Assembly (NCBI GenBank): GCA_034421995.1
Contig: DAOUJY010000156.1
Location: forward strand, 1 to 64,000
DNA length: 64,000 nt
Direction: 5' to 3'
Source of the DNA: Bin87 sp034421995
Lineage (GTDB): Bacteria > Chloroflexota > Dehalococcoidia > Lucifugimonadales > UBA3495
Part shown: in pieces, positions 25,306 to 34,066 of the stretch
Numbering within the stretch: the first letter of the stretch is position 1
Layout: every line of letters begins with the position of its first letter
Made by a program: the position numbers and the translations under genes
The notes under the pieces: model-generated
What the model saw: only the letters and a program-made list of their open reading frames with translations
The model's database searches: none
Told to the model about the DNA's origin: nothing

Positions 25306-26424
25306 ATGAATTTTGAAACCATCGCCGCCCAGGCGGCCCACCAGATCGACGCGGCGACCGGCGCTGTCGCTCCGCCCATCTACCTCTCCACCACCTTTGA
25401 GAGGGATGCCGACGGGGAGTACTCCCGCGGCTTCGTTTACTCTCGCTCTGACAACCCCAATCGGCGTGCTCTGGAGGAATGCCTGACGATGCTGGAGGGC
25501 GGGGCCGCCGCCGCGGCCTTCGGCTCCGGTTCGGCGGCCACCGCCGCGGTGTTCCAAGCCCTGTCGCCCGGCGACCACGTCATCGCCCCGGACGATTGCT
25601 ATCACGGTACGGCCCGGATGCTGCGGGAGATATTTGCCCCCTGGGGCCTGCAAACCACCTTCGTTGACATGACCGACGCCGACAACGTGCGTCGCGCTGT
25701 CCAGCCCGGCACTCGGATGCTCTGGGTGGAAACACCGTCCAATCCGCTGCTCAAAATCACCAACATAGCGGAGATGGCGAATATCGCGCGATCAGCCGGC
25801 GCCCTCTGCGTTTGCGACAATACCTGGGCTACGCCGATGCTCCAACGGCCCTTGAGTATGGGCGCGGATTTAGTGGTGCATTCCACCACCAAGTACATCA
25901 GCGGGCACGAGGACGTTACCGGCGGTGTGGCGGTGAGCGCCCGCGACGATGCGTTTTTCCAACGTATCCGGCTGATCCAGAATGTGGCCGGCGCCGTGCC
26001 GTCTCCATTTGACTGCTGGCTTACGCTGAGAGGCATTCGGACGCTGCACGTGCGGATGCCGGCGCACTGCGCTAACGCTGGACTCGTCGCCCGGTTTTTG
26101 CAGGACCACCCGCGCGTTGCTGCGGTGCATTACCCCGGTCTGCCCGGCCATCCCGGACATGAGATCGCCGCTAGGCAAATGACAGACTTTGGCGGAATGC
26201 TGTCCTTCCAGGTCGTCGGTGGGAAAAGTGCTTCGATGCGCGTTGCGGCCAATGTCCGCCTGTTCGTCCGCGCCACCAGCCTGGGTGGCACGCAGAGCCT
26301 CATCGAGCATCGAGCGTCCATCGAAGGCCCTGATACGAACACGCCTGACGACTTGCTGCGCGCCTCGGTAGGACTCGAGAGCGTCGATGACTTGATTGAC
26401 GACCTGGGTCAGGCCCTTGAGTAG
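25306..26424 (+). CDS. Cys/Met-metabolism PLP enzyme (cystathionine gamma-synthase type)
   Basis: A 372-residue PLP enzyme of the cystathionine gamma-synthase/lyase family. IYLSTTFERDADGEY near the N-terminus, YSRSDNPNRRALEECL, the PLP-contact GSGSAATAAVFQAL, VCDNTWATP and HSTTKYISGHEDVTGG with the Schiff-base lysine at residue 196 are present, as is SLGGTQSLIEHRAS near the C-terminus. It acts in transsulfuration or methionine biosynthesis/degradation; synthase, gamma-lyase and sulfhydrylase activities cannot be told apart from sequence alone. The ATG at 25306 gives the family's normal N-terminus. The hydantoinase gene follows 80 nt downstream. Confidence 0.92.
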   Translation: MNFETIAAQAAHQIDAATGAVAPPIYLSTTFERDADGEYSRGFVYSRSDNPNRRALEECLTMLEGGAAAAAFGSGSAATAAVFQALSPGDHVIAPDDCYHGTARMLREIFAPWGLQTTFVDMTDADNVRRAVQPGTRMLWVETPSNPLLKITNIAEMANIARSAGALCVCDNTWATPMLQRPLSMGADLVVHSTTKYISGHEDVTGGVAVSARDDAFFQRIRLIQNVAGAVPSPFDCWLTLRGIRTLHVRMPAHCANAGLVARFLQDHPRVAAVHYPGLPGHPGHEIAARQMTDFGGMLSFQVVGGKSASMRVAANVRLFVRATSLGGTQSLIEHRASIEGPDTNTPDDLLRASVGLESVDDLIDDLGQALE

Positions 26425-26504
26425 CGCCCAATCCGCACCCTCCCAAGTTTGTGCTACCATGCGCTAACCCAGCGCGCCAGCGTGCGCTGTACGGAGGGCC
26501 AGAA

Positions 26505-27956
26505 ATGTTTGACCTGCTGATTACCGGCGGCACCGTGGTGATGCCCAGCGAAGCGGCTCAGGTAGATATCGGAGTTCAAGGCGGGCGCATCGTAGCCATC
26601 GGCGCTCCTGGGACCCTGATCGACGAAGCTGTCCAGACCGTCGATGCCTCCGGGCGCATCGTGACTCCCGGTGGGATTGAACCGCATATACATGCTGCCG
26701 CCAACGTCCAACCCGGCGCGCACCAGCAGGTCCAGGGCGTGCCCAACGCCGGCCCTCTGGAGCACTCCCTGGGCGCTATATGGGGTGGTACCACCACCGT
26801 GGTCGATTTCGCGCCGGCTCCCAACGAGGGGGAGTTGGTGGGTGGCATCCTTGACTTCCTGTCCGTTTGGGAAGGAAACACCTACGCGGACTACTCCGCC
26901 CACGTCATCTATCGAAGCAACAACACCGCCGACAGCATCGCGCGGGTCGGCGAGCTTATCAATAACGATTTCCCCAGCGTCAAAATCTTCACCACCAACA
27001 TCCGGCCGCCGCAGGACCCTCCCCTGACCCTCACGCCCACGGGTCGAATTGACAACGGCCGCCTGACCGACCTCACCGCGCAACTGGCCCGACACGATGG
27101 AGTCCTTGCGGTTCACGCCGAGGACGACGAGATCGTGATGTACAACTATCTCATGGCCCAGCAGCGGAATATGTGGGACTGGTACAACGCCCACCTCATT
27201 CATTCCAAAGAGGTAGAGGACCTGGCTTTCCGGGACGTGATCCGGATCGCGGAACAGAACAACGCTGGTATGTACTTCGTCCACGTAACCGGCAACGACG
27301 GCGTGAACGCTGTGGCGGCGGCCCGCAGTCGCGGCCAGGCGGTGTATGGCGAAGTGCTCACCCTGGCGTTGTCCTTCAACGCCTTCCAGTACCGCGAGCC
27401 CGACGGGATGAAGTACCACACCTATCCGTCTCTCAAGTATCCTGAGGACGGTAGCGATCTGTGGTCCGGCCTGCTGGGCAACAATCTCACCTTCACCGCC
27501 ACGGACAGCAGTTTCACCACCTACCTGGACAAGACGGCCGGCCGCAACGTGCAGGACATGAGGGGCGGCAACATCGGTATCGAGATCCGTATGGGCGTCA
27601 ACTACACGGAGGCGGTGGTCCGGCGCGGGATGTCGCTGACGCAGTTCGCCAACATCACCGCCACCAATGCGGCCCGGCTATTGGGAATGTACCCGCAAAA
27701 GGGTGTTATCGCTCCGGGCAGCGACGCCGATTTCGCCATCATTGATCCCGCCATCCACAAGCGGCTCACCATGGACGACCTGCACCTTCGGGACTACAGC
27801 CCGTGGGAAGGCTGGGAGATCTTCGGCTGGCCCACGACCGTGATCCTGCGCGGCAAGGTTATGGTGGACGACGGAGAATTGCTGGGGTCGCCTTCGGACG
27901 GCCAACGAGTGCGCCGGCGCATTGACCCAGCGGTGTTGCAGCGGCCCGCCTTCTAA
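26505..27956 (+). CDS. dihydropyrimidinase/hydantoinase
   Basis: A 483-residue cyclic amidohydrolase that hydrolyses the ring amide of hydantoins or dihydropyrimidines in the cytoplasm. The metal ligands of the family can be placed: H61 and H63 in EPHIHA, the carboxylated lysine K160 in SVKIF, H204 in AVHAEDD, H260 in YFVHVTG and the Asp in TATDSSF. Position 59 is Glu where most members have Asp (DPHTH). The ATG at 26505 follows GGAGG at 7 nt. It is followed 5 nt later by the PQQ-propeller gene, which suggests one transcript, though a functional link is not obvious. Confidence 0.92.
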   Translation: MFDLLITGGTVVMPSEAAQVDIGVQGGRIVAIGAPGTLIDEAVQTVDASGRIVTPGGIEPHIHAAANVQPGAHQQVQGVPNAGPLEHSLGAIWGGTTTVVDFAPAPNEGELVGGILDFLSVWEGNTYADYSAHVIYRSNNTADSIARVGELINNDFPSVKIFTTNIRPPQDPPLTLTPTGRIDNGRLTDLTAQLARHDGVLAVHAEDDEIVMYNYLMAQQRNMWDWYNAHLIHSKEVEDLAFRDVIRIAEQNNAGMYFVHVTGNDGVNAVAAARSRGQAVYGEVLTLALSFNAFQYREPDGMKYHTYPSLKYPEDGSDLWSGLLGNNLTFTATDSSFTTYLDKTAGRNVQDMRGGNIGIEIRMGVNYTEAVVRRGMSLTQFANITATNAARLLGMYPQKGVIAPGSDADFAIIDPAIHKRLTMDDLHLRDYSPWEGWEIFGWPTTVILRGKVMVDDGELLGSPSDGQRVRRRIDPAVLQRPAF

Positions 27957-27961
27957 CTATC

Positions 27962-29428
27962 GTGGTTACGCCCTCGCCCGATTCAGGGGAGACTTCCGTT
28001 CTCCTCTGTAGGTTCTGCGGGCACCTGAACCCGTCGGAAGGCGGAACCAGGTGCGCCAACTGCGGAGCCTTTTCGGGTTTGGAGGCCGTCGCTCAGGCCG
28101 AAGCCGAACGTCGCTCCCGACGGGTTCGGCTTGATTTCCTGCGCAACCGGCTGGTTAGGGCTGCCATCGTCATCTTGCCTATTCTGGCGGTGGTTTTTTG
28201 GGTGTTATGGGCCTATACCGGGTTGCCTCCGGACCCGCCGCTGCCCTCGACCAACATCGGAAATCCGCCAGCGGGGTTTGCTGACGCCGACTGGCGGCAG
28301 GCTGGCGGCGGGGTTGCCAACTGGTCAGCATCTACCAGCGGCGCGTTGACCGTTGAGGCCGCGCCAAAAACAATGTGGCGGTATGTTGCCGGCTCTCCGA
28401 TCACCGCCCCACCAGCCGTGGTAGGCCAACGGGTGTATTTGACTGCCGAAGACGGCAGCGTAGTAGCTCTGGAACTCGGCGCCGGAAACGAGTTGTGGCG
28501 ATACGATTCCGGCTTGCCTGCCGCGGTGACGCCGGCGGTGACGGACGATCTGGTTTTCGTGGTTTTTCGCGCTGGCGTGGTCTCGGCCCTTGATGCGGAG
28601 ACGGGTGCGCCGGTTTGGTCCCGGCGGCTCCAAGTCGCGTCACTGCCGTCGCCGACCGTCGCTGACGGCCGCCTGTTCGTTGCCGAATCGGACAAAAACC
28701 GCTTGATTGCGCTGGACGCGGCCACCGGGGAACCGCTTTGGAATTACCGGCTGGACGATTGGGTAATCGCGCCTCCGGCCGTAATCGACGGCAAAGTCAT
28801 CGCCACGGCCAATGATGCCCGCGTCCACGTGCTGGATGAAGCTACCGGAAAACTCAGAATGATCTACGACGCCGGCAGCGCGCGCTGGGCCCGGGGCGGG
28901 CCGCTGGCGACGGAAGACCTGCTGCATTTCAGCAGCTTTGGCGGCGTGGTCTGGGGGCTGGATTACCAGGGACGCCGTTACCCGTTGGAGCGGCAAATCC
29001 AGTACGTCCGCACGGTGCTGTGGGTGTGGGGATTTACCAAGAAGGGCCCCGAGCAGCAGGGTTACGTGTGGTCTGCCCAAACCGCGGGGGAACAGCCCTA
29101 CCCGCCAGCGTTGGCCGGATCAACCCTGATAGTTGCGGATGCCAGCGGCCTAGTAACTGGGTTGAACGCCGACAACGGCGAAATCCTCTGGAAGTTCAAC
29201 AGCGGCTCCGACATCACGGTGGGCGCGACCACTGCCGAATCGGTAGCTCTGATCGGCGACGAACATGGCCAGGTCATCGCCATTTCCATCGCCGACGGTT
29301 CTCAGCAATGGGTGGTGAACCTTGACGGCGCGGTCACCGCATCTCCCATCGTCGCGGGCGGACTGCTCCTGGCCGCCACAGCGTCGGACAACGGGACGCT
29401 TACCGCGCTGTCTTATAGTTCAAAATAG
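27962..29428 (+). CDS. membrane-anchored PQQ-repeat beta-propeller protein with zinc ribbon
   Basis: A 488-residue protein. A zinc-ribbon-like N-terminus (CRFCGHLNP...CANCGAF, four Cys in C-x2-C pairs) and a basic stretch precede one transmembrane helix (about 62-82). The rest is a seven- or eight-bladed propeller of PQQ/YVTN-type repeats such as VYLTAEDGSVVALELGAG, VVSALDAETGAPVWSR and LIALDAATGEPLWNY. It resembles BamB-like scaffolds, with the propeller outside the membrane and the zinc ribbon inside. There are no catalytic dehydrogenase residues, so a binding role is likely. The GTG at 27962 is 5 nt after the hydantoinase stop. A strong terminator follows. Confidence 0.85.
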   Translation: MVTPSPDSGETSVLLCRFCGHLNPSEGGTRCANCGAFSGLEAVAQAEAERRSRRVRLDFLRNRLVRAAIVILPILAVVFWVLWAYTGLPPDPPLPSTNIGNPPAGFADADWRQAGGGVANWSASTSGALTVEAAPKTMWRYVAGSPITAPPAVVGQRVYLTAEDGSVVALELGAGNELWRYDSGLPAAVTPAVTDDLVFVVFRAGVVSALDAETGAPVWSRRLQVASLPSPTVADGRLFVAESDKNRLIALDAATGEPLWNYRLDDWVIAPPAVIDGKVIATANDARVHVLDEATGKLRMIYDAGSARWARGGPLATEDLLHFSSFGGVVWGLDYQGRRYPLERQIQYVRTVLWVWGFTKKGPEQQGYVWSAQTAGEQPYPPALAGSTLIVADASGLVTGLNADNGEILWKFNSGSDITVGATTAESVALIGDEHGQVIAISIADGSQQWVVNLDGAVTASPIVAGGLLLAATASDNGTLTALSYSSK

Positions 29429-29454
29429 CCCCGGCCACATTTCAACGTCATGCG

Positions 29455-29493
29455 GGCGCCCGTTCCTCGGAGACGGGCGCCGTTCGCGTTTTT
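29455..29493 (+). terminator. rho-independent terminator
   Basis: A 9-bp stem GGCGCCCGT (29455-29463) / ACGGGCGCC (29473-29481), then TTTTT at 29489-29493. It closes the PLP-enzyme/hydantoinase/propeller unit. From here to 29741 the only other signal is the promoter at 29619. Confidence 0.8.
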
Positions 29494-29618
29494 GGGCGAT
29501 GAACAGCCTTCCGCCTGCCGAAGGATGTTAATCGCAATTCGCTGAGCGAGAGGGTCAGCCCCGGAATTATCAGCAAATCCCTTGATGCAGACAGTCGGTT
29601 TTATTCATAAAATACGAT

Positions 29619-29647
29619 TTGACAGTCGTTTACCGCTAGTCTATTGT
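29619..29647 (+). promoter_or_regulatory. promoter P1 of first binding-protein gene
   Basis: TTGACA (29619-29624), 17-nt spacer, TATTGT (29642-29647). The same -35 and spacer recur before both downstream paralogs. The resulting leader would be about 85-90 nt. Confidence 0.75.
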
Positions 29648-29740
29648 TGTAATATGATGGTAAACGTATCCAGAGACAGATATATTGACGATAACAGTCG
29701 CATTTCAGCATCCGAGGCCCGGTTGACGGAGGTGAACGCG

Positions 29741-31660
29741 GTGAATTGGCGACGATTGGCTCATCCAGGCATTTTGATCGCGGCGGTCGCATTGGCGTTA
29801 TGGCTGGTAGCAGCGGCGTGTGGAGGGGCGACCACTCCCGAAGACGCGGGCGGGACCGGCGGGACAGGAGAAACCACTGCGCCGGCTGCCGCTGCGCCCA
29901 CGCCGACCATCGACCGCATGGCGGCGGCGGACGAACCCACGCCCACGGCGCCGCTGGACGCCACTCCCACGCCGGTTCCGGTCCCCACCGCGATGCCGGT
30001 GGACCAGAGGCCCGATTGGTGGATCGAGGGCGCCAGCAAACACTACCGCGGCGACTTTCCGCTGGTTGCCCAATACAACCCCGGCTTCTGGGACGTTCAT
30101 TACGGCGGGTCAATGAATACTGTCCTCATTCCGTCGGGACCCAGGTTCAATCAAATTTTGGAGTACAACCCGGTCAATCCCAGCGAAATCATTGGGGACT
30201 TGGCCGTAAGCTGGGAATCTTATGAAGAAGCCGGCAAATTCGGGTACGTTTTCCAGCTGAACCCGGACGCCACTTTCACCGACGGACATCCGGTGACGGC
30301 GGAAGACGTGGTGTTTTCGCTGAATCGCATCACGCTGGGACAAGTGGAAGAGGGAGTGCTGCGCGCCCGTACCGGCTTGCTGAACAACTTTGTGGAGCAC
30401 GGCACTTTCGAGGCGATTGACGACCATACGGTCAAGGTGCTTCTGCGCTACCCCGCCTCGGCATTCTTGCCCAACCTCGCGTCGGACTACATGAAGGTTT
30501 ATCCCAAGCATGTGACCGAAAACCTTTCCCAGGAACAGGCGAACCACGGTATTCCGCATGATGAGGCATTGGCCGCCATCAACGAAGGGAATCCCATAGG
30601 GCTGATCGGCTCTGGACCCTGGATGCTCCGGGAGTGGGAGAAGGACGTCGGGTATTCATTCGACCGAAACCCGAACTATTTCAAGACGGGGCGTCCATTT
30701 TTCGACGGATTGAGAGTGTTCTTGATCCTGGACGTCGCACGGCGGATATCCGCGCTCCAAACCGGGCAGGTTTACGGCACTTATCAATCCGTCACCAGTC
30801 ATACGGCGGAAGACGTGGCGCGCTTGGAGCGCGATACGGACGGTCGGGTTCGTGCCTTGGTGCTGGAGGGCGCTGCGGTTCAAGCCTATTTCCTGAACAT
30901 TGACCGTCCTCCGTTTGATGACCCGCGCGTGCGGCGAGCTTTCTACCTGGGTCTCGACCGGGATTTGGGCATCAGCCAGGCCGTCCTGGGATTTGGCCTG
31001 CCTGGCACTTTCTTCGCGCCCGGTGTGGTGGAAGACCTGGAAGAGACCAGGGCCAACGACCCCGCTTTCATGACGGACCGGGGGCCGGCGCTGGAAGAAG
31101 CGCGCCAGTTGCTCGCCACCGCCGGCTATCCGGATGGTTTCGACATCAGGCTAAATGTTGTCAACACGACGCCCTCGCTGCCCGGCGCGGAAGTGACGGC
31201 TCCTCAGATGAGGGAGGACCTGAACATCAACATCGAAATCGAACCCACCGACCTGGCGACGATGTACGTGGGCCTGCGCGACGGCGTGGCCGAACTCAGC
31301 TCCGTAGGCACCGGAATCATCCTGCGTGACCCGGGCGACATCATCAACCAGTTTTACCTGCAGGACGTTCTGCGCAATCCCCACAACTGGCAGAACGACC
31401 GGGTCGATGAGCTAATTGCCCTGCAAAATGAAGCCATCGAACCGGCAGTCCGGCAGGGACACCTCGAGGAGTTGGCGGAAATCCTCCACCGGGGAGAAAG
31501 TCACTGGCTGCCGTACTTCTGGTATTCCACCGCCGGAGCTTTTGACTACCGGATCCGCAATTACCACTACCCGCCGACCGTTCAGCTCATCAAAAAGTGG
31601 GACCATGTCTGGTGGGACCCCGACCGGGAAATGCCTTCGGAAGTGGGCTACGTTCCCTGA
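29741..31660 (+). CDS. oligopeptide-type ABC solute-binding lipoprotein, paralog 1
   Basis: A 639-residue SBP_bac_5 (DppA/OppA-like) protein. The lipoprotein signal MNWRRLAHPGILIAA ends in AAAC with the lipidated Cys at residue 27. A Pro/Thr-rich tether (PTPTAPLDATPTPVPVPT) follows, then the binding domain, with FTDGHPVTAEDVVFSL, the Asp-rich FDDPRVRRAFYLGLDRD and YWYST-type C-terminal strands. These proteins capture peptides or other large solutes for an ABC importer. Two close paralogs follow in tandem and permease genes lie at 36121 and 37130. The GTG at 29741 is chosen for the GGAGGTGA just upstream and the signal-peptide length; GTG at 29732 is an alternative. Confidence 0.92.
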   Translation: MNWRRLAHPGILIAAVALALWLVAAACGGATTPEDAGGTGGTGETTAPAAAAPTPTIDRMAAADEPTPTAPLDATPTPVPVPTAMPVDQRPDWWIEGASKHYRGDFPLVAQYNPGFWDVHYGGSMNTVLIPSGPRFNQILEYNPVNPSEIIGDLAVSWESYEEAGKFGYVFQLNPDATFTDGHPVTAEDVVFSLNRITLGQVEEGVLRARTGLLNNFVEHGTFEAIDDHTVKVLLRYPASAFLPNLASDYMKVYPKHVTENLSQEQANHGIPHDEALAAINEGNPIGLIGSGPWMLREWEKDVGYSFDRNPNYFKTGRPFFDGLRVFLILDVARRISALQTGQVYGTYQSVTSHTAEDVARLERDTDGRVRALVLEGAAVQAYFLNIDRPPFDDPRVRRAFYLGLDRDLGISQAVLGFGLPGTFFAPGVVEDLEETRANDPAFMTDRGPALEEARQLLATAGYPDGFDIRLNVVNTTPSLPGAEVTAPQMREDLNINIEIEPTDLATMYVGLRDGVAELSSVGTGIILRDPGDIINQFYLQDVLRNPHNWQNDRVDELIALQNEAIEPAVRQGHLEELAEILHRGESHWLPYFWYSTAGAFDYRIRNYHYPPTVQLIKKWDHVWWDPDREMPSEVGYVP

Positions 31661-31687
31661 GAAACTTCCCCAAATAGGCGACTCCAC

Positions 31688-31718
31688 GAGGGCAGGCTTC
31701 ACACCTGCCCTCAATTTT
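31688..31718 (+). terminator. rho-independent terminator after paralog 1
   Basis: A 9-bp stem GAGGGCAGG (31688-31696) / CCTGCCCTC (31704-31712) and TTTT at 31715-31718. Confidence 0.85.
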
Positions 31719-31773
31719 CGTCGCGAAAACGATCAACGTTACGGAAACCGTTTCAGATGCCTTTGCCGTCATC

Positions 31774-31802
31774 TTGACAATACAAATTAGCGTTAGTAGC
31801 AT
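31774..31802 (+). promoter_or_regulatory. promoter P2 of second binding-protein gene
   Basis: TTGACA (31774-31779), 17-nt spacer, TAGCAT (31797-31802). The -10 is identical to that of P3. Confidence 0.75.
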
Positions 31803-31897
31803 CCTGTGGCGCCGGAAAACGATTACCGGCACAGATATTCACGGCGACGCATCATCGCGTGCGTCGCTGTCCTATTACGAATCAGGAGGCTGGCTCG

Positions 31898-33814
31898 ATG
31901 AGTTTTCGACGATTATGGCATCCGAAGTTCCTGTTGATGGCCGGAATACTTGCGCTGATGCCCGCTTTGGTTGCGTGTGGCGAAAGCGCCCCCACGCCGG
32001 CGCAGCAAACCACTGACAGCGGCAGCGCGGCAGCTCCGGCGGCCGGCCCGACGCCCACGCTGGACGTGATGGCCGCCGCCGACGAGCCAACCCCCACGGC
32101 TCCGTTGGATGCCACGCCGACGCCGGTTCCCGTGCCTACCGCCATCGCCATCGACCAGCGCCCGGATTGGTGGCAGGAAGGCGAGAGCAAGCACTACCGG
32201 GGCGATTTCCCGGTGGTCGCCACCAGCAACCCCGGTTTCTGGGACGTTCACTACGGCGGTTCCATGAACACCGTGCTGACCCCCTCCGGGCCGCGCTTCA
32301 ACCAGATCCTGGAATACAATCCGGTTAACCCCAATGAAATCATTGGTGATCTGGCGGTGAGTTGGGAGTCCTACGAGGAGGGCGGTGAATTCGGTTACGT
32401 CTTCCGCCTCAACCCGGACGCGACTTTCACCGATGGCCATCCGGTTACCGCGGAAGACATCGTGTTCTCAATCGACCGCATCACCTTGGGTCAGGTGCAA
32501 GAGGGAGTCCTGCGCGCCCGAACCGGGTTCTTGAACAACTTCGTGGTTCATGGCTCCTCCGAGGTGATCGACGACCACACCGCGAAGGTTCCGCTCCGGT
32601 TCCCGGCTGCCGGCTTCATACCCAACCTGGCGTCGGACTACATGAAGGTGTACCCCAAGCACGTCGCCGAAAACCTGAGCCAGGAGCAGGCCAATACCGG
32701 CCTGACGCAGCAGGAAGCCCTGGAAGCGATCAACGCGGGACAGCCGGCCGCCCTCATCGGTTCCGGTCCCTGGATGCTGCGTGACTGGGAAAAGGACGTC
32801 GGATATACCTTTGACCGCAATCCCAATTACTTCAAGACGGGGCGCCCGTTCTTCGACGGTCTCAAGGTATTCCTGATACGGGACACCGCGCGCCGAATTT
32901 CCGCGCTGCAAGCCGGTCAGGTCTATGGCACCTATCAACCCGTGACTGGCGCGAACCGCCCTGAAGACATGGCCCGATTGGAAGACGACACCGAGGGTCG
33001 GGTTCGCGCCGTCATCCTGGAGGACTCCGGTGTAGAGGCTTGGTTCCTCAATCACGACAAACCTCCTTTCGATGACGCTCGGGTCCGCCGCGCCCTTTAT
33101 CTGGCGATTGACCGGGACAACGCTGTCGAAAAATCCATCCTTGGCTTCGGTTCGCCGGGTACATTCTTTGCACCCGGAGTTGTGGAAGACCTTGAAACCC
33201 TGCGTGCTGAAAACCCGGCATTCGCCGTGGACCGCACCGCCGCGTTGGCCGAAGCGAAACAATTGCTGACCGATGCCGGTTATCCTGACGGGTTCGAGGT
33301 CAACCTGAATGTGGTCAACGGCAACCCTGCTCTTTCTATGGCCGAGGTGCTGGCGGCACAACTTCGGGAAGATCTTGGCCTCGAAATCGTCCTGCAACCC
33401 ACCGACTTGGCCACCATGTACGTAGGTATGCGCGACGGTGTTGCCAATATCGACGGCGTCGGCACCGGCATTATCCTGCGTGACCCCGGCGACATCATCA
33501 ACCAGTTCTATCTCCAGGACGTCCTGCGCAACCCTCACAACTGGCAGAACGACCGCGTGGATGAATTGATCGACCTGCAAAACCGGGCCATTGACCCGTC
33601 CGAACGACAAGGTCACTTGGAAGAACTGGCGAGCATACTGCACCGGGGCGAAAGCCACTGGCTGCCGGTTTTCTGGGGTTCCAACGGCGGCGCGTTCGAC
33701 TACCGCATCCGCAATTACTACTACCCGCCCACCGTGCAGCTGATCAAAAAATGGGACCACGTGTGGTTCGATCCTGACCGCGAAATGCCATCGGAAGTCG
33801 GCTACGTCCCATAA
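31898..33814 (+). CDS. oligopeptide-type ABC solute-binding lipoprotein, paralog 2
   Basis: A 638-residue SBP_bac_5 lipoprotein, strongly similar to its neighbours over its whole length. The signal MSFRRLWHPKFLLMA ends LVAC with Cys27, and the tether is again DEPTPTAPLDATPTPVPVPT. The region before the conserved RPDWWQEGESKHYRGDFP is the most variable, while the C-terminal PTDLATMYVGMRDGVA and LRDPGDIINQFYLQDVLRN are almost invariant among the three. It differs from paralog 1 at scattered pocket-region sites, such as YLAIDRDNAVEKS versus YLGLDRDLGISQA, which may mean a different ligand range. It has its own promoter and terminator, and a ribosome-binding site AGGAGG 10 nt before the ATG. Confidence 0.92.
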   Translation: MSFRRLWHPKFLLMAGILALMPALVACGESAPTPAQQTTDSGSAAAPAAGPTPTLDVMAAADEPTPTAPLDATPTPVPVPTAIAIDQRPDWWQEGESKHYRGDFPVVATSNPGFWDVHYGGSMNTVLTPSGPRFNQILEYNPVNPNEIIGDLAVSWESYEEGGEFGYVFRLNPDATFTDGHPVTAEDIVFSIDRITLGQVQEGVLRARTGFLNNFVVHGSSEVIDDHTAKVPLRFPAAGFIPNLASDYMKVYPKHVAENLSQEQANTGLTQQEALEAINAGQPAALIGSGPWMLRDWEKDVGYTFDRNPNYFKTGRPFFDGLKVFLIRDTARRISALQAGQVYGTYQPVTGANRPEDMARLEDDTEGRVRAVILEDSGVEAWFLNHDKPPFDDARVRRALYLAIDRDNAVEKSILGFGSPGTFFAPGVVEDLETLRAENPAFAVDRTAALAEAKQLLTDAGYPDGFEVNLNVVNGNPALSMAEVLAAQLREDLGLEIVLQPTDLATMYVGMRDGVANIDGVGTGIILRDPGDIINQFYLQDVLRNPHNWQNDRVDELIDLQNRAIDPSERQGHLEELASILHRGESHWLPVFWGSNGGAFDYRIRNYYYPPTVQLIKKWDHVWFDPDREMPSEVGYVP

Positions 33815-33844
33815 ATGAGGTGCATATCAGTTGCATCTCAAGGC

Positions 33845-33875
33845 GAGGGCGGGTTCCATACCCGCCCTCATTTTT
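33845..33875 (+). terminator. rho-independent terminator after paralog 2
   Basis: A 9-bp stem GAGGGCGGG (33845-33853) / CCCGCCCTC (33861-33869), then TTTTT at 33871-33875. Confidence 0.85.
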
Positions 33876-33941
33876 GTCGGGATGAGTGAATGTTCCGTCA
33901 CATACCGATAATCCACACGAATAAGTATTCAGAAAACGGAT

Positions 33942-33970
33942 TTGACAATCAAATCCGCCGTCCGTAGCAT
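33942..33970 (+). promoter_or_regulatory. promoter P3 of third binding-protein gene
   Basis: TTGACA (33942-33947), 17-nt spacer, TAGCAT (33965-33970). Confidence 0.75.
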
Positions 33971-34066
33971 CTTGCAACGCAGACGATTCCCTGAAAAACG
34001 AGTCTCGTATTGCTCCACTGGTCTGTCGTTGTATATCGAAGGCACCCGCAAAGGAGGGTTGGTCTG

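Noticed and set aside
29582..29740. N-terminal extension of binding protein 1
   Set aside because: It would place the lipoprotein signal internally and runs across the promoter; the GTG at 29741 has the ribosome-binding site and aligns with both paralogs.
32468..33760. 430-codon minus-strand frame
   Set aside because: Antisense to the second binding-protein gene. Matching frames appear opposite the paralogs, as expected for shadows of a duplicated gene.
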